From Bacteroidales bacterium (GTDB taxonomy: Bacteria > Bacteroidota > Bacteroidia > Bacteroidales > UBA3824), in the NCBI GenBank assembly GCA_016286055.1, contig JAEERW010000008.1, positions 124,001 through 188,000 of the forward strand: a stretch of DNA of 64,000 nucleotides, in the 5' to 3' direction. The translations under genes and the position numbers were made by a program. The notes beneath the pieces were generated by a model. That model was not told where the DNA came from. It made no database searches and saw nothing but the letters and a program-made list of their open reading frames with translations. Below, one piece after another: positions 53,553 to 62,093 of this stretch (the first letter of the stretch is position 1; every line of letters begins with the position of its first letter).

Positions 53553-53580
53553 TAGGGGAGACTTATATAAGTCCCCCCTA
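53553..53580. repeat. 28-bp near-perfect palindrome upstream of the TIR operon
   Basis: Arms TAGGGGAGACTTAT and ATAAGTCCCCCCTA, one mismatch. It lies 28 bases upstream of the TIR operon -33 element and 42 bases after the propeller lipoprotein stop. There is no T-run on either side, so it may be a repeat, an operator, or a hairpin protecting the upstream transcript. Confidence 0.7.
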
Positions 53581-53621
53581 ATTAACTAATGCTCAGTTGG
53601 TATTGTGGTTAGTGGCTTAAA

Positions 53622-54746
53622 TCAAAAATCCTTAAACTTAAACATCACTATTATGGGATTGTTGTCGGGATTGTATGATGAGAGAATCTCCTTGTCGTGG
53701 TTGCTCAGCAGCGGAGTTATCTCTTCTTGATACTTTTCGTAATTATTTTCATTGATAGTCAATGAAAAATAATCATCTAAAACCTCCTCCGTTGCTGCAA
53801 AAAACGGTTCGGAGGTTTTATTTTTGTTTGTTATAACCAAATAATTGCCTGATTTTTTGGAGAATACAACCTTTTTGTATTCTTTTTGATACAGATTAGA
53901 CATTTTGTAGATGGCTGTTCCACTGTTTTCTAAAAACAAATCTGCATAGTAGCCATCAGTTTTGTCCATATTCATCAAATCTCCTTTAAGCATCGAATAA
54001 TTAAGCCGTTTGTCGTATTTAAAATAGATAGCCGGAGTGAGTTTTGAATTTTGATAATAATATATGGTGTCGCGCATAACGGCAATATGATTGTCGGCTA
54101 AAACGATTTCGAGAGGATTAATTAAACATGGCCCATCGATCCGCTCATACGGAAATTGCTTTTGCAAAATATTGAAATTTAAATCGGTAACAAAAAATCT
54201 TGTTTTTATGCTATCGTTCAACATATTATCAAAGGTATAGAACACATATTCGTCACCAAGTCTTAAACAATTGCCATAATTGAAAGGTATGTTGACCTTA
54301 TCGATAAAATTGCCGTCGCAATCAAAAAACGACCAAAAATGTCCATTTGAAACTATAAGATTTTGACGTTTATAGTCAAAAAACATATCTGTATATTGAT
54401 CAATTTCTCCCGGACCTTGACCCTGATGGAGTTCTTTTACAAAATTGCCATTGGCGTCGTAAATTTTTACTGGTTCGCTTGTAATGAATGGAGCATCCGC
54501 CACAAATATTCTTTCACCCGCTTTTATGGTGTAAAATACTTGTTTGATTAACGCCGTATCATTCTGTAAAGGAATGAGATACATAGTGTCGATAAGTTGG
54601 TCGAAGGGCGGCAACTCTTTGTTAGGCGGATTATCTACATCGATTATCACCATTCCGTCGGAGGATTGTGCTTTTTCGCCGCCGTTGCAAGCCGAAAATG
54701 CCATTGCTGCTGAGATGGCGGCTGTAAATAATAATGTGTGTCTCAT
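53622..54746 (-). CDS. 6-bladed beta-propeller lipoprotein
   Basis: 374 residues. Lipoprotein signal peptide with lipobox MAFSAC (Cys about 19). The sequence follows the Bacteroidales 6-bladed beta-propeller family: PPFDQLIDTMYLIPLQ, then VKIYDANGNFVKELHQGQGPGEIDQ (the typical G-x-GPGE blade motif) and FFVTDLNFNILQK. Members are exported, of unknown function, and usually solitary or near polysaccharide-utilisation genes. Divergent from the GNAT gene across a region with a strong inverted repeat. Confidence 0.85.
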   Translation of the reverse strand: MRHTLLFTAAISAAMAFSACNGGEKAQSSDGMVIIDVDNPPNKELPPFDQLIDTMYLIPLQNDTALIKQVFYTIKAGERIFVADAPFITSEPVKIYDANGNFVKELHQGQGPGEIDQYTDMFFDYKRQNLIVSNGHFWSFFDCDGNFIDKVNIPFNYGNCLRLGDEYVFYTFDNMLNDSIKTRFFVTDLNFNILQKQFPYERIDGPCLINPLEIVLADNHIAVMRDTIYYYQNSKLTPAIYFKYDKRLNYSMLKGDLMNMDKTDGYYADLFLENSGTAIYKMSNLYQKEYKKVVFSKKSGNYLVITNKNKTSEPFFAATEEVLDDYFSLTINENNYEKYQEEITPLLSNHDKEILSSYNPDNNPIIVMFKFKDF

Positions 54747-55001
54747 AATTACATATTTTTAGATTTAGTTACGAATTATCGACCACAAAAATAGAAAAGT
54801 ATTACACCCATTTATCATATCGTAGCAATTTTTTTACTTATTTATATCTTCCCAACTGTAAAATTTTTTTACACCACTGTAAAAAAATTTTACACTTTTG
54901 TCCTATGCTCTATTGCTAACTTGCTTATTTATAACAAAAAAAACATTTTGGCATATATGATGTGTGTTTTATGCAATTACATTTAATAAAGAATAAATAA
55001 A
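54747..55001. other. Divergent intergenic region between propeller lipoprotein and GNAT genes
   Basis: 255 AT-rich bases containing the 17-bp inverted repeat described separately; no ORF and no full consensus promoter were identified. Confidence 0.4.
54857..54894. repeat. Perfect 17-bp inverted repeat between divergent genes
   Basis: TGTAAAATTTTTTTACA (54857-54873) and its exact reverse complement TGTAAAAAAATTTTACA (54878-54894) are separated by four bases. Each arm is itself close to a TGTAAA...TTTACA palindrome, so this looks like tandem operator half-sites for a dimeric regulator. Confidence 0.7.
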
Positions 55002-55622
55002 ATGAATATCAGAAACGAACAACCTAACGATTACCGCGAGGTAGAAAACCTTACCCGCGAGGCATTTTGGAACGTATATCGTCCCGGCTGCACCGAACAT
55101 TTTGTACTGCACAAATATAGAAACAATCCCGATTTCATTCCCGAACTCGATTTTGTGATGGAGGAGGATGGCAAAATTATCGGACACATTATGTTTTCTA
55201 AGGCTGAACTCGTAAAAGACGACGGCTCTAAGATTCCGAGTTGGACTTTTGGCCCAATCAGCATTCTCCCCGGCTATAAACGCAAAGGTTATGGGTTAAA
55301 GTTATTGAATTTTGCGCTCGAAAAGGCTAAGGCAATGGGCGTTGCGTTTCTCTGTATGGAGGGAAATATCGAGTTTTACAAACACGCCGGTTTCGACCTT
55401 GCCAGCAAACTAAAAATTCATTACCACGCCGAACCCAAAGATTGCGACGTGCCGTATTTTCTTGCTCAGGAACTTATTCCCGGATTTTTAAATGGAATAG
55501 AAGCAACATATTGTCCGCCAAAAGGTTACTTTGTTGCCGATGAGTTTCCCGAAGAATTTGCAGCATACGAGGCAACATTCCCACCAAAGGAGAAAAAAGT
55601 TTTGCCCGGACAATTACAGTAA
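55002..55622 (+). CDS. GNAT family N-acetyltransferase
   Basis: 206 residues. Acetyl-CoA-dependent transferase: N-terminal MNIRNEQPNDYREVENLTREAF, acetyl-CoA-binding motif A in FGPISILPGYKRKGYGLKLLNFALEKAKAMG, then FYKHAGF. The pattern (R-P-G-C near 27-30, C-terminal extension to FPPKEKKVLP) matches a Bacteroidota/Firmicutes subgroup of stand-alone GNATs with unknown substrate. First of three small-metabolite enzyme genes (GNAT, isochorismatase, PhzF) spaced 10-20 bases apart. Confidence 0.9.
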   Translation: MNIRNEQPNDYREVENLTREAFWNVYRPGCTEHFVLHKYRNNPDFIPELDFVMEEDGKIIGHIMFSKAELVKDDGSKIPSWTFGPISILPGYKRKGYGLKLLNFALEKAKAMGVAFLCMEGNIEFYKHAGFDLASKLKIHYHAEPKDCDVPYFLAQELIPGFLNGIEATYCPPKGYFVADEFPEEFAAYEATFPPKEKKVLPGQLQ

Positions 55623-55641
55623 ATAATTTAATCAAAACAAT

Positions 55642-56130
55642 ATGAACACCACAGCACTCGTAGTAATAGACCTACAAAACGATATATCAAAGCATTACAA
55701 AGATATTATCGACAATGTAAACGCCGCAATTGATTGGGCGAAAAATAAAGGTATGCACATTGTGTATATCAAACATCACAACACTATGCCCTTAGTGAGA
55801 ACCTTTAAAGCCGGAACTAAGGGCGCGGAACTTGTTCCCGAAATGAATATTGTTTCAGATAATATTTTTGTGAAAACTCGCGCAAATGCCCTTACAAGCA
55901 ACGAGTTCGCCGATTTTATCAAAACCAACAACATAACAGATTTTTATATTGCAGGTGCTGATGCCACCGCTTGTGTAAAATCTACCTGTTTTAATATGAG
56001 GAAAACAGGCTATAAAGTTACTGTAATATCCAATTGCATAACGAGTTACAACCTTAACAAAATAGACGAAATGCTTAATTATTATCAAAGCAAAGGTTGC
56101 GAAATAATTAGTTTAGATGAATTAATTTAA
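55642..56130 (+). CDS. Isochorismatase-family cysteine hydrolase
   Basis: 162 residues. Catalytic triad visible: Asp10 (VVIDLQND), Lys78 (IFVKTRANAL), Cys111 (ADATACVKST). Such hydrolases act on isochorismate, nicotinamide or other amides; the short length suits nicotinamidase-like or general members. The usual cis-peptide before the Cys is present as GADATAC. Co-directional with the GNAT and PhzF genes, 19 and 10 bases apart. Confidence 0.9.
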   Translation: MNTTALVVIDLQNDISKHYKDIIDNVNAAIDWAKNKGMHIVYIKHHNTMPLVRTFKAGTKGAELVPEMNIVSDNIFVKTRANALTSNEFADFIKTNNITDFYIAGADATACVKSTCFNMRKTGYKVTVISNCITSYNLNKIDEMLNYYQSKGCEIISLDELI

Positions 56131-56140
56131 TAGTTTTACT

Positions 56141-57019
56141 ATGAAATCATACAAGTACATCAAAAGTAATGCCTTTACTGCGGGAGATTCGCTTGGAAAC
56201 CCTGCCGCATGCGTTTTTACCAACGGAAACCCTCTCACACCCGACCAAATGCAGTCGGTGGCAAAAGAGCATAAGGGTTTTGTAATGGAAATGGTTTTTG
56301 TTGATAATTCTTCGGTTGCCGACTGCAAACTTACATATTATTCGTCGGAATGTGAGGTGGAATTTTGCGGACACGGAACTATTGCCACCATGTATCCTAT
56401 GGTAAAAGACAACCCCGAATTGCGTGCAAAACCTGTTATCAAAGCCGAAACCAACCGTAAAGGAATCATAGAAGTTTTTAACGCTATCGACACCGAAGAT
56501 TCTGTTTATATTACGGCTCCTGACCCGATAGAAATTTCTATGAATATTACCAACGAAAATATCGAAAAAGCATTGAATTTGCCAGCCGGTGCAATATCAA
56601 AAAAATTGCCCGTTCGCATCATTGATGCTGGTTTGCGAACTCTCATAGTGCCTATTGAAGATTTTGAAACCGAAATTTCTGTTTACCCTGACGAAATGTC
56701 TCTTAAAGAGTTTAGTTTAAAAAATGGCTACGATATAACACTCTGTTTTTCAATGAATACAGCATCGCCCGACAACTTTGCCCACACTCGTGTTTTTGCA
56801 CCCAAATTCGGATACTTAGAAGACCCCGCAACAGGGTCGGGCAACAGTGCTTTTGCAAATTATCTTTTGAGTGAAAAACTTTGGGACGGACACCCAATCA
56901 CCATCGAACAAGGTGGCAACGACCGTATTTTCAACGCTGTAAAACTCAAATACGTAGACAACAAAGTCCTTTTTGGTGGAAAATCTACTGTAAGAATTGT
57001 TGGAGATTATTTGATTTGA
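56141..57019 (+). CDS. PhzF-family isomerase/epimerase-like protein
   Basis: 292 residues. Diaminopimelate-epimerase fold: NAFTAGDSLGNPAACV at the N-terminus, Glu in HKGFVMEMVFVD as the catalytic acid candidate, CEVEFCGHGTIA and DPATGSGNSAFANYL for substrate binding. PhzF makes phenazines in pseudomonads, but most members are of unknown function; no other phenazine genes are present. Its stop lies 2 bases from the convergent ccsBA stop. Confidence 0.9.
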   Translation: MKSYKYIKSNAFTAGDSLGNPAACVFTNGNPLTPDQMQSVAKEHKGFVMEMVFVDNSSVADCKLTYYSSECEVEFCGHGTIATMYPMVKDNPELRAKPVIKAETNRKGIIEVFNAIDTEDSVYITAPDPIEISMNITNENIEKALNLPAGAISKKLPVRIIDAGLRTLIVPIEDFETEISVYPDEMSLKEFSLKNGYDITLCFSMNTASPDNFAHTRVFAPKFGYLEDPATGSGNSAFANYLLSEKLWDGHPITIEQGGNDRIFNAVKLKYVDNKVLFGGKSTVRIVGDYLI

Positions 57020-57021
57020 TA

Positions 57022-58980
57022 TCACCCATTTGCATAACTGTGCATTCCGCCGAGGAAATAATTTACACCAAAATAGGTCATCAAAACCGTGAGAAATGCA
57101 AGAACGAAGAATAGATGCAGTCGACGACTGTTTTGCAGAAATTTGAGCGAAAAGCGGTGAAACCCAACGGCATAAACCATAAAGGTAATCAATGCCCAAG
57201 TCTCTTTCGGGTCCCAACTCCAATATCGTCCCCATGAGATATTTGCCCAAACTGCACCCAAGAAAATGCCTATACCTAACAGAATTTCAGCGGGATAGAG
57301 CATTATGCGGCTGAGGACGGTGAGTTGAGTGAGTTTTTCATCGTCTTTTATGAAAAACGAGAAAATTCCATTGAAAAACGTGAACGCCAACAGCGCGTAT
57401 GCAATCATAATTGTGGAAACGTGCGCACTAAGAATCGGCGAATTTAATACCGGCATCAATTGCGTAATCTGCGGATTTCGCTGACCAAGCCACGCCACCA
57501 AAAGTGTAAAGCCCGAAATCAAAAATCCAAAGGGTGTGAGTATCTTGATTTTGTTGCCAAAAATCAATGCTAATATCATAATTATTAGCGACATAAATAG
57601 CATTGTCTCGTAGCCGTTGCCCATTGGAACTCGCCCCGAAATATACCACCGCAAAATGTATCCGCAGAGGTCAAAAATCAATGAAATTACCAACAAAATT
57701 CTTAACGTTTTGAACACTTTTATTGGAAATTTTTTGGCAACAATCATTATCAAAAACGCCAAAAATCCGATGGTGAGATTTGCCATAAAAAGGATTTTGG
57801 CAAAGTTGATTTTATTGTAAAATATTTCGGCGTTAATTTTTGATTCTGAGATTTTTACGTCGGACTCTTGAAATAATTTTCCGCTTGTAAGCATAAGAAT
57901 CAAGCCGATTTTTTCGTCGGTTTCGCGCACGGCTTTTGTAACTTCTACTGTATTGAGGCGGTAGTTTTCGTTTTCATCAAAAAAGTCGGCAAACGATGCA
58001 TATTTTTCCACGCCAAGTTGCTGTTGCAGAGCCTTATCCTTAATGAGAATCATCTTTTCGTCTTTCCAAACTTCGGGGCGGTAAATCCATCCGCAAACTA
58101 CCTGTTCGGCTGTGAGATTGTAATAACTTGGTTTGCCGTAAATCTTTGATACAAAATCTCTTGCCATTGTATTGAACGGTGCGATACGTCCGTTATAAAC
58201 AATCTGTTTTGTTGATATTTTGTCTGATTCTTCAAACGAAATTGTTGGAATTTTTTTTGTCTGCGAATTGGCATTTATGCTTATACAAATTAACGCCACA
58301 AACAATCCGCCTTTTTTGAGTGCAGGATGTTTCAAAAGATTCAGAAAATCAGCACGCTTTGAAAACAGCATCCACAATCCTGATAATGCAAAAAGCACAT
58401 AACCTAAGTATGTAAGTGGTGTGCCATAAGGGTCGTAATTTACTGAAAGAATGGTGCCTTGATAATCCTCGTCGAAACTTGTTTGATAAAATCTGTAACC
58501 GTTTTTCTTATAAATATTGTTCATAGAAATAACGGATTTTTCATTGTTGTTTACTGTGATATAACTCTCAAAATCTTGCGGCATTGTTGTTCCCTGATAA
58601 TTTTTGATGAGAAAACTATCCAATTTCATCTCAAAACCGAGGTTTTCTTTCCACATATTTTCTTTGAGCACAAAATAATCTGCGCTTTTGTTTTCGCGAA
58701 GATGCAACATTCCCTCCTTGCTTGTAAGGTGAGTTAATAATGCACCCAATAATATGATTACCAATGAGATATGAAATAGAAATACTGGCAGTTTTTTATA
58801 AAGTTTTTTGATGAAAACCACCAACGACCCAGCCGCCAGAACTGCCCACAATCCACAAAACCACGCGGTGGAATAAAAATGTTCGTCGGCAAACGATTGA
58901 GTAAAAAATGTTGCCACTGCCATTGAGATAAGCACGGCTATGAATGTCGACAATATTGTGATTTTTAAAATGTTACGCAT
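57022..58980 (-). CDS. ccsBA: ResB-CcsA fusion: cytochrome c heme ligation protein
   Basis: 652 residues with about ten transmembrane segments. N-terminal ResB/CcsB-like half (LFHISLVIILLGALLTHLTSKEG with a His in the heme-handling segment, and the large periplasmic loop) fused to CcsA with the heme-handling WWD domain (WANISWGRYWSWDPKETWALITF) and flanking His residues. System II exports heme and attaches it to CxxCH of apocytochromes. It lies among genes for CxxCH proteins and a hemerythrin regulator, as in Bacteroidales Nrf-type regions, though nrfA itself is not in view. Confidence 0.93.
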   Translation of the reverse strand: MRNILKITILSTFIAVLISMAVATFFTQSFADEHFYSTAWFCGLWAVLAAGSLVVFIKKLYKKLPVFLFHISLVIILLGALLTHLTSKEGMLHLRENKSADYFVLKENMWKENLGFEMKLDSFLIKNYQGTTMPQDFESYITVNNNEKSVISMNNIYKKNGYRFYQTSFDEDYQGTILSVNYDPYGTPLTYLGYVLFALSGLWMLFSKRADFLNLLKHPALKKGGLFVALICISINANSQTKKIPTISFEESDKISTKQIVYNGRIAPFNTMARDFVSKIYGKPSYYNLTAEQVVCGWIYRPEVWKDEKMILIKDKALQQQLGVEKYASFADFFDENENYRLNTVEVTKAVRETDEKIGLILMLTSGKLFQESDVKISESKINAEIFYNKINFAKILFMANLTIGFLAFLIMIVAKKFPIKVFKTLRILLVISLIFDLCGYILRWYISGRVPMGNGYETMLFMSLIIMILALIFGNKIKILTPFGFLISGFTLLVAWLGQRNPQITQLMPVLNSPILSAHVSTIMIAYALLAFTFFNGIFSFFIKDDEKLTQLTVLSRIMLYPAEILLGIGIFLGAVWANISWGRYWSWDPKETWALITFMVYAVGFHRFSLKFLQNSRRLHLFFVLAFLTVLMTYFGVNYFLGGMHSYANG

Positions 58981-58991
58981 TTATATAAATG

Positions 58992-60098
58992 TTATCGTTT
59001 TGCAATAGCCATACACTCCATCTCTATAAGCCATCCCGGACGGCAGACGGGGGCGAGGGTTATTACAAAGGGCACTTCGCCAAATGTTGCTTCAAAAATT
59101 GTCTTAACCACGTTGTAATCAGCCGTATCGCGAAGATAACAAACTATGTGCGCAATATCATCAAACGATGCTCCACCTTCGTTGAGCAATGCTTTTACAT
59201 TCTCTATCATTCTGAGGGTCTGCGCTTTGATGTCGCCAGGTGCAACTATTGCACCTTTGTTGTTGATAGATGCTGTGCCTGAGATTATTACAAGACGACG
59301 GTCGGCAAAATCTACGGCAGTGCCACGCTCAAAGGTAACTCCATAGTCGGAAGTGCGGTTGAGATGGTCGGCAGCGTAGAGAAATTTAATTTGGTTTTGC
59401 TTTATTCCTCCAACACAATAAGCGTCCATTACTGAGGTAACATTTTTATCGGCAAAGCGACCGCAAATGCCTGTGCTACTGATGTAATGAGTGTCAACTG
59501 TTAGATTATTTTCATTGAAATTATCACGACGGGCTCTCACCACTGCGTCATAGTTTACGTCGATGTTTTGAACATAAAACCACGTGCGGATGCAGTTGTC
59601 TGCTATATTCAAGTTGTTGGTTTTTAGCATATTTTCGAGATATTCCAACTGACGTTTGGTTTCATCGTAGGTGTTGGCAATTGGATTAACCACATTGGCA
59701 GTAAAATAATGCGAGAGTCCATCTTTCGAAAACTTCACAGTATAATTATCAACACGCTCTATTTCAACTTCTTGGCGGAGATATGCGAGGACAGCGATTT
59801 TTGCACCATTCAAAGGAGGTTGTTGAATGTAGGCAACGGCGGCATTGCCCGAAATTTTGCGTATTTCGTTAACAGCCGTTTCTGCCTGATTGGCAGCGTC
59901 GGAGAGCAAAAGACGCATAAAAACAGGCACATAGCCATTGTGTTTCATAAGTATTGCAACAATTTCTGTGCTCACCGACCGCAATTGCTCGGCAAAAGTT
60001 AGCGATGCATCATTTACTGTTACAATGGCGTGAATTTCGCCGTTAAATTCAGAGGTTTTTGCTACTGTGTGTTCGGTTATATATTGTTTAAATTTCAT
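58992..60098 (-). CDS. Rid (YjgF/FkbO-like) family protein
   Basis: 368 residues. The C-terminal half matches the Rid fold (VIISGTASINNKGAIVAPGDIKAQTLRMIENVKALL and VPFVITLAPVCRPGWLIEMECMAIA), including the Arg of the active-site RPGWLIE pattern. The N-terminal half is a second Rid-like unit, as in FkbO/chorismatase-like proteins. Activity not deduced; the chorismatase role is not assumed. 11 bases ahead of ccsBA, likely one transcript. Confidence 0.8.
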   Translation of the reverse strand: MKFKQYITEHTVAKTSEFNGEIHAIVTVNDASLTFAEQLRSVSTEIVAILMKHNGYVPVFMRLLLSDAANQAETAVNEIRKISGNAAVAYIQQPPLNGAKIAVLAYLRQEVEIERVDNYTVKFSKDGLSHYFTANVVNPIANTYDETKRQLEYLENMLKTNNLNIADNCIRTWFYVQNIDVNYDAVVRARRDNFNENNLTVDTHYISSTGICGRFADKNVTSVMDAYCVGGIKQNQIKFLYAADHLNRTSDYGVTFERGTAVDFADRRLVIISGTASINNKGAIVAPGDIKAQTLRMIENVKALLNEGGASFDDIAHIVCYLRDTADYNVVKTIFEATFGEVPFVITLAPVCRPGWLIEMECMAIAKR

Positions 60099-60127
60099 TC
60101 TTTTATTATTATCGCAGTAAAAATACG

Positions 60128-61087
60128 TTAAAGTTTAACACTCGAAATATCCACTAACCCATTGACAATGGCATATATAGTTAAGCCGGCGGGCGAATGG
60201 ATTTGGAGTTTTCGGGCAATGTTGCGGCGGTGAGTTATTACAGTGTGAACCGAAATGTTGAGTTTGTCGGCAATCTCCTTATTTTGAAGACCTTGCACTA
60301 CGCCGATGATTACATCCTTTTCGCGGTCGGAAAGTGTCTCGCCGTTCTCCTGATTTCCGTTGAAAACCATCGACGAGATGTTTTTAGAGGTGTCTTTTTG
60401 TTCTGTTAAACGTTCTAAACGCTTGATAGCAGGTGTAAAAATGTGATCCTCCACGTCGGCGTGATGCCGCAGCCATTCCTCGTTGTTAAAAATATCGTAA
60501 AGCGTTGCCGTAAGTTGGTGGTTGTGATGAGCGTCCGACGGCAAATACTTAATTATCATTAGTTTTAACTCGCGAAGTTTTTGGTCGGTCTGTTCGTGGT
60601 GCTTCGAGAAAGTTTCAATGTTGTAATTTGGCAGTGGATTGCCCTCCAAAAGCGATTCTACGTATGGGAAAAGCGTTTTTTCCTCGTATTTCATATGGCG
60701 GCGGATTTCCTGAGCGTATTCGTCGTAAATTTTCATAATCAGTTTGCCGAGCGGGTCGCCGTCGCTGATGCTTTCTTTTAGTTCGCGGTGGATAAAAGGT
60801 AACTGAAAATCAAGGTAATACGTATGGCTTGCCTTTAAATAATGCAGCAGCGTAGACACGCTGATTTTATCATCGTTTTCAAAATTAGTCGAATTGTTGA
60901 TAGTGTAATTTACCACGGCAAGAAAAGTGTAGGTGTCTACGCCATTGAGTTTGCAAGTCTCGCTCACAGTCTTGTCGCCGAAGCCGAGGTTTATTCCAAA
61001 AGAACCCAACGCCTGCAATACGCTGTAATTATCTTTGATGAGCGTTACCATCTTATCGCCGGATTCGTACATCTTTAAGTTTTTCAT
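60128..61087 (-). CDS. Hemerythrin-domain LuxR/NarL-type transcriptional regulator
   Basis: 319 residues from ATG 61087. N-terminal DUF542-like segment (LGSFGINLGFGDKTVSETCKLNGVD, as in RIC/YtfE proteins), then a hemerythrin-like bundle with iron-ligand His and Glu: SHTYYLDFQLPFIHREL, EIRRHMKYEEKTLFPYVE, SKHHEQTDQ and HHADVEDHIFTPAI. The C-terminal 65 residues are a LuxR/NarL helix-turn-helix (LSDREKDVIIGVVQGLQNKEIADKL...HTVITHRRNIARKL). Together this suggests an O2, NO or redox sensor controlling transcription, fitting nearby cytochrome genes. A 7-2-7 inverted repeat lies upstream of its promoter. Confidence 0.9.
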   Translation of the reverse strand: MKNLKMYESGDKMVTLIKDNYSVLQALGSFGINLGFGDKTVSETCKLNGVDTYTFLAVVNYTINNSTNFENDDKISVSTLLHYLKASHTYYLDFQLPFIHRELKESISDGDPLGKLIMKIYDEYAQEIRRHMKYEEKTLFPYVESLLEGNPLPNYNIETFSKHHEQTDQKLRELKLMIIKYLPSDAHHNHQLTATLYDIFNNEEWLRHHADVEDHIFTPAIKRLERLTEQKDTSKNISSMVFNGNQENGETLSDREKDVIIGVVQGLQNKEIADKLNISVHTVITHRRNIARKLQIHSPAGLTIYAIVNGLVDISSVKL

Positions 61088-61114
61088 TGCTTTACGCCTT
61101 TTTTTATCACGGTG

Positions 61115-61122
61115 CAAAGTTA
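61115..61122 (-). promoter_or_regulatory. -7 element of the hemerythrin-LuxR gene
   Basis: On the minus strand TAACTTTG fits TAnnTTTG, 28 bases before the start codon; TTGT stands at the -33 position 19 bases away. Confidence 0.5.
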
Positions 61123-61159
61123 ACATTTTGATACGAAACCAACAAGTGAACGCGGAAAA

Positions 61160-61175
61160 TACCTAAAATTAGGTA
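61160..61175. promoter_or_regulatory. NarL-like 7-2-7 inverted repeat (candidate operator)
   Basis: TACCTAA-AA-TTAGGTA: two perfect inverted heptamers spaced by two bases. NarL family proteins bind TACYYMT heptamers in a 7-2-7 layout; TACCTAA fits six of seven positions. It lies 38 bases upstream of the -7 element of the hemerythrin-LuxR gene. Confidence 0.5.
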
Positions 61176-61226
61176 TAGTCCGCAGGTCGCAACCATCAAA
61201 AATGGGGATAAAAAACAACGTTTTTT

Positions 61227-61955
61227 TTATTCCTCCCCCGCGCCGCTCAATATCCAATTGTCTATCAAAATCCGGTCTTGTTCGAGGTCTAATTTGTCGG
61301 AGTGGTTGTGTTTAACTTCGGGGAACTCGCCTTTGAGGATTTTGTGGAGGACGCTGTTGGCTGTGTCGCCAGGGGTAACGAGGTTGAGGTCGGCGCGTTT
61401 GGCTGATTTTTCGTTTACCAATGCGGCGTAACTTTTGCCTTCGGTGAGAAAAAGTCCTGCGGCGGCGTGTTCGCCAAGTCCGTGGCAGTTGGCGCACGAA
61501 TTGTTGAAATATTCATTTTGAATGTAGTTGAACATTCCGGCGTTGATGGTGCCTGCATCGATTTTCAAAGTGTCGCGAGAGCTTTTGTCGTCGTTGGAGA
61601 GTTCTTTTTGCCAAAGTGTTACTACACGCTGACGGATGCGGTTCAAAATGGTGATTTCCACATAGTTGACACTCTGAGGAATACCGCCGAGAGTGATGTG
61701 CGTAGAGCCGTTGCCGTTGTTGATAATCTGTTTTGAAATTTCGGAATATTCTGCGGCGGCGGTTTTGTCGTTTACAGCCAATGAAAATCCTGAAAGCGTA
61801 ACGCTGTAACCATCAGGCCAAGAGTCTAAGCCGCTGATAGTTGCATCAACCGAAACTTTGATTCCTTCTTGCTGAAAAGTGTAATTTTCAATTATGTCGC
61901 CGTCGTCGCAAGCGGCTAACAAAAAAAATGTAATTATGTATAATATCTTTTTCAT
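61227..61955 (-). CDS. Mono-heme cytochrome-type lipoprotein
   Basis: 242 residues. Lipoprotein signal with lipobox LLAAC (Cys about 16). A beta-rich N-terminal domain of about 125 residues (EGIKVSVDATISGLDSW...YSVTLSGFSLAV) precedes a c-type heme segment with CANCH (about 155-159) and SKRADLNLVTPGDTANSVLHKIL; a distal Met/His candidate is not obvious apart from KHNHSDK. Likely an outer-membrane or periplasmic electron carrier matured by CcsBA. Next upstream gene is a porin. Confidence 0.82.
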   Translation of the reverse strand: MKKILYIITFFLLAACDDGDIIENYTFQQEGIKVSVDATISGLDSWPDGYSVTLSGFSLAVNDKTAAAEYSEISKQIINNGNGSTHITLGGIPQSVNYVEITILNRIRQRVVTLWQKELSNDDKSSRDTLKIDAGTINAGMFNYIQNEYFNNSCANCHGLGEHAAAGLFLTEGKSYAALVNEKSAKRADLNLVTPGDTANSVLHKILKGEFPEVKHNHSDKLDLEQDRILIDNWILSGAGEE

Positions 61956-61974
61956 TTCTATTATTTTTTATTTT

Positions 61975-62085
61975 AACAACGAATTAAACGAATTAAACAA
62001 ATACTTTTCAAATTAAAAAGAAAACTATTTCATACTTATATAATCTAAGATAATATTTATTATTTTTTTCGTTTAATTCGTTGTT
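61975..62085. repeat. 111-bp intergenic element with 16-bp terminal inverted repeats
   Basis: AACAACGAATTAAACG (61975-61990) and its exact reverse complement CGTTTAATTCGTTGTT (62070-62085) bound an AT-rich core. The left end continues with a second GAATTAAAC copy. A related element lies at 63324-63445. Confidence 0.75.
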
Positions 62086-62093
62086 GAAAAAAA

